A stretch of 64,000 nt of DNA from Nomia melanderi (Eukaryota; Arthropoda; Insecta; Hymenoptera; Halictidae), in contig NW_027475133.1 in NCBI RefSeq assembly GCF_051020985.1, forward strand, positions 5,890,001 to 5,954,000. The letters run 5' to 3'. The notes under the pieces were generated by a model. It searched no databases. It worked only from the letters and a program-made list of their open reading frames with translations, and was not told the DNA's origin. The position numbers were made by a program, and so were the translations under genes. Shown piece after piece: positions 63,901 to 64,000 of the stretch (the first letter of the stretch is position 1; the number at the start of each line of letters is the position of its first letter).

Positions 63901-64000
63901 ATCTGTGCAGCGGGAACGACCTCGGACCACCAGGGGCCGAGAAAACGACCGTCTCATGGGGCCGGACACTCAGGGTCAGTGAAAAATCCAATATATATAT
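60901..64000. repeat. Satellite region VII: region-V-like monomers to window end
   Basis: The array returns to the region-V subfamily, with gagacaacgaccgtctc, ctgctgatatctcggg and gtcagtgaaaaatcc variants. Two 174-bp copies are present (losses near 61,313 and 61,838). The array is cut by the window edge at 64,000, so its true extent is unknown. No gene is present. Confidence 0.78.

Larger units (their letters stand above)
44579..64000. repeat. 175-bp satellite array, right arm (about 111 monomers)
   Basis: The same satellite continues in the same orientation after the transposon and runs off the window end. Removing the transposon and one TA restores the phase exactly: the interrupted monomer has 131 bp on the left and 44 bp on the right, and the next monomer starts at 44,625. 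Ten single-base losses occur in this arm, nine of them in the GGGGCC run at consensus positions 69-74. No unique sequence or gene was found in the arm. Confidence 0.97.

Noticed and set aside
291..64000. Hundreds of short open frames (about 60-125 codons) on both strands, repeating every 175 bp, for example peptides ending DLLRYL on the minus strand and SELSAGGPGA on the plus strand.
   Set aside because: 175 is not a multiple of three, so the frame shifts by one base per monomer and each frame is bounded by fixed stops in every unit. Both strands are open over the same bases, most starts are GTG or TTG, and the sequence is plainly a satellite.
1..64000. Possible CENP-B box in the monomer.
   Set aside because: I looked for the TTCG(N4)A(N2)CGGG core on both strands. 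The nearest candidate, attcggaatccgtcaccc in B monomers, lacks the required A and CGGG, and A-type monomers have no better match. A full pattern scan was not possible by eye.
1..64000. CRISPR array.
   Set aside because: The 175-bp units are contiguous related copies, with no short invariant repeat alternating with unrelated spacers and no cas-like genes.
1..64000. tRNA-derived or Pol III-type repeat (A and B boxes), rRNA or tRNA genes.
   Set aside because: No convincing B-box (GGTTCGANTCC-like) or cloverleaf was seen in the monomer or in the transposon.

Overview
The window is almost entirely one tandem satellite array with a monomer of about 175 bp. I estimate about 358 copies, all in the same orientation. 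The array is interrupted once, by a 1,268-bp Tc1/mariner-type DNA transposon at 43,311-44,578. I see no other gene, RNA gene, CRISPR array or unique sequence. A long nucleosome-length satellite with nested multi-monomer repeats, plus a TA-inserting Tc1-like element, points to the centromeric or pericentromeric heterochromatin of a eukaryote. The transposase resembles the Tc1/Tc3-like group common in arthropods, so an insect or other arthropod is my best guess. Neither the species nor the chromosomal location can be proved from the sequence.

Layout: (I) 1-10,090 carries basic (A) monomers mixed with two diagnostic variants, B1 (an altered block of about 50 bp) and C, arranged in a 13-14-monomer higher-order pattern. 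(II) 10,091-17,060 is nearly all A-type. (III) 17,061-37,560 has a new subfamily, a 'D' marker monomer and a second altered block, B2. (IV) 37,561-47,750 is a further subfamily and holds the transposon. (V) 47,751-56,300 lacks B-type monomers. (VI) 56,301-60,900 returns to the B1/C monomers of region I, including a block that matches 9.2-10.0 kb. (VII) 60,901-64,000 resembles V. Subfamily borders are approximate.

Monomer length is held very tightly. Apart from one 2-bp insertion near 260, the net length changes I could trace are 16 single-base losses, 12 of them in the same GGGGCC run. Copies of 3-8 monomers recur at spacings of 700, 875, 1,225, 1,574, 2,275, 2,449/2,450, 3,149, 4,549 and 6,300 bp, which indicates repeated recent unequal exchange or segmental amplification.

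The transposon has 35-bp terminal inverted repeats (33/35 identical) and a perfect TA target duplication. Its transposase is intact except for one in-frame amber codon between the second and third catalytic residues. It is therefore probably non-autonomous, although its ends still look usable in trans. The many short open frames in the satellite, on both strands, are by-products of the repeat and are not annotated as genes.
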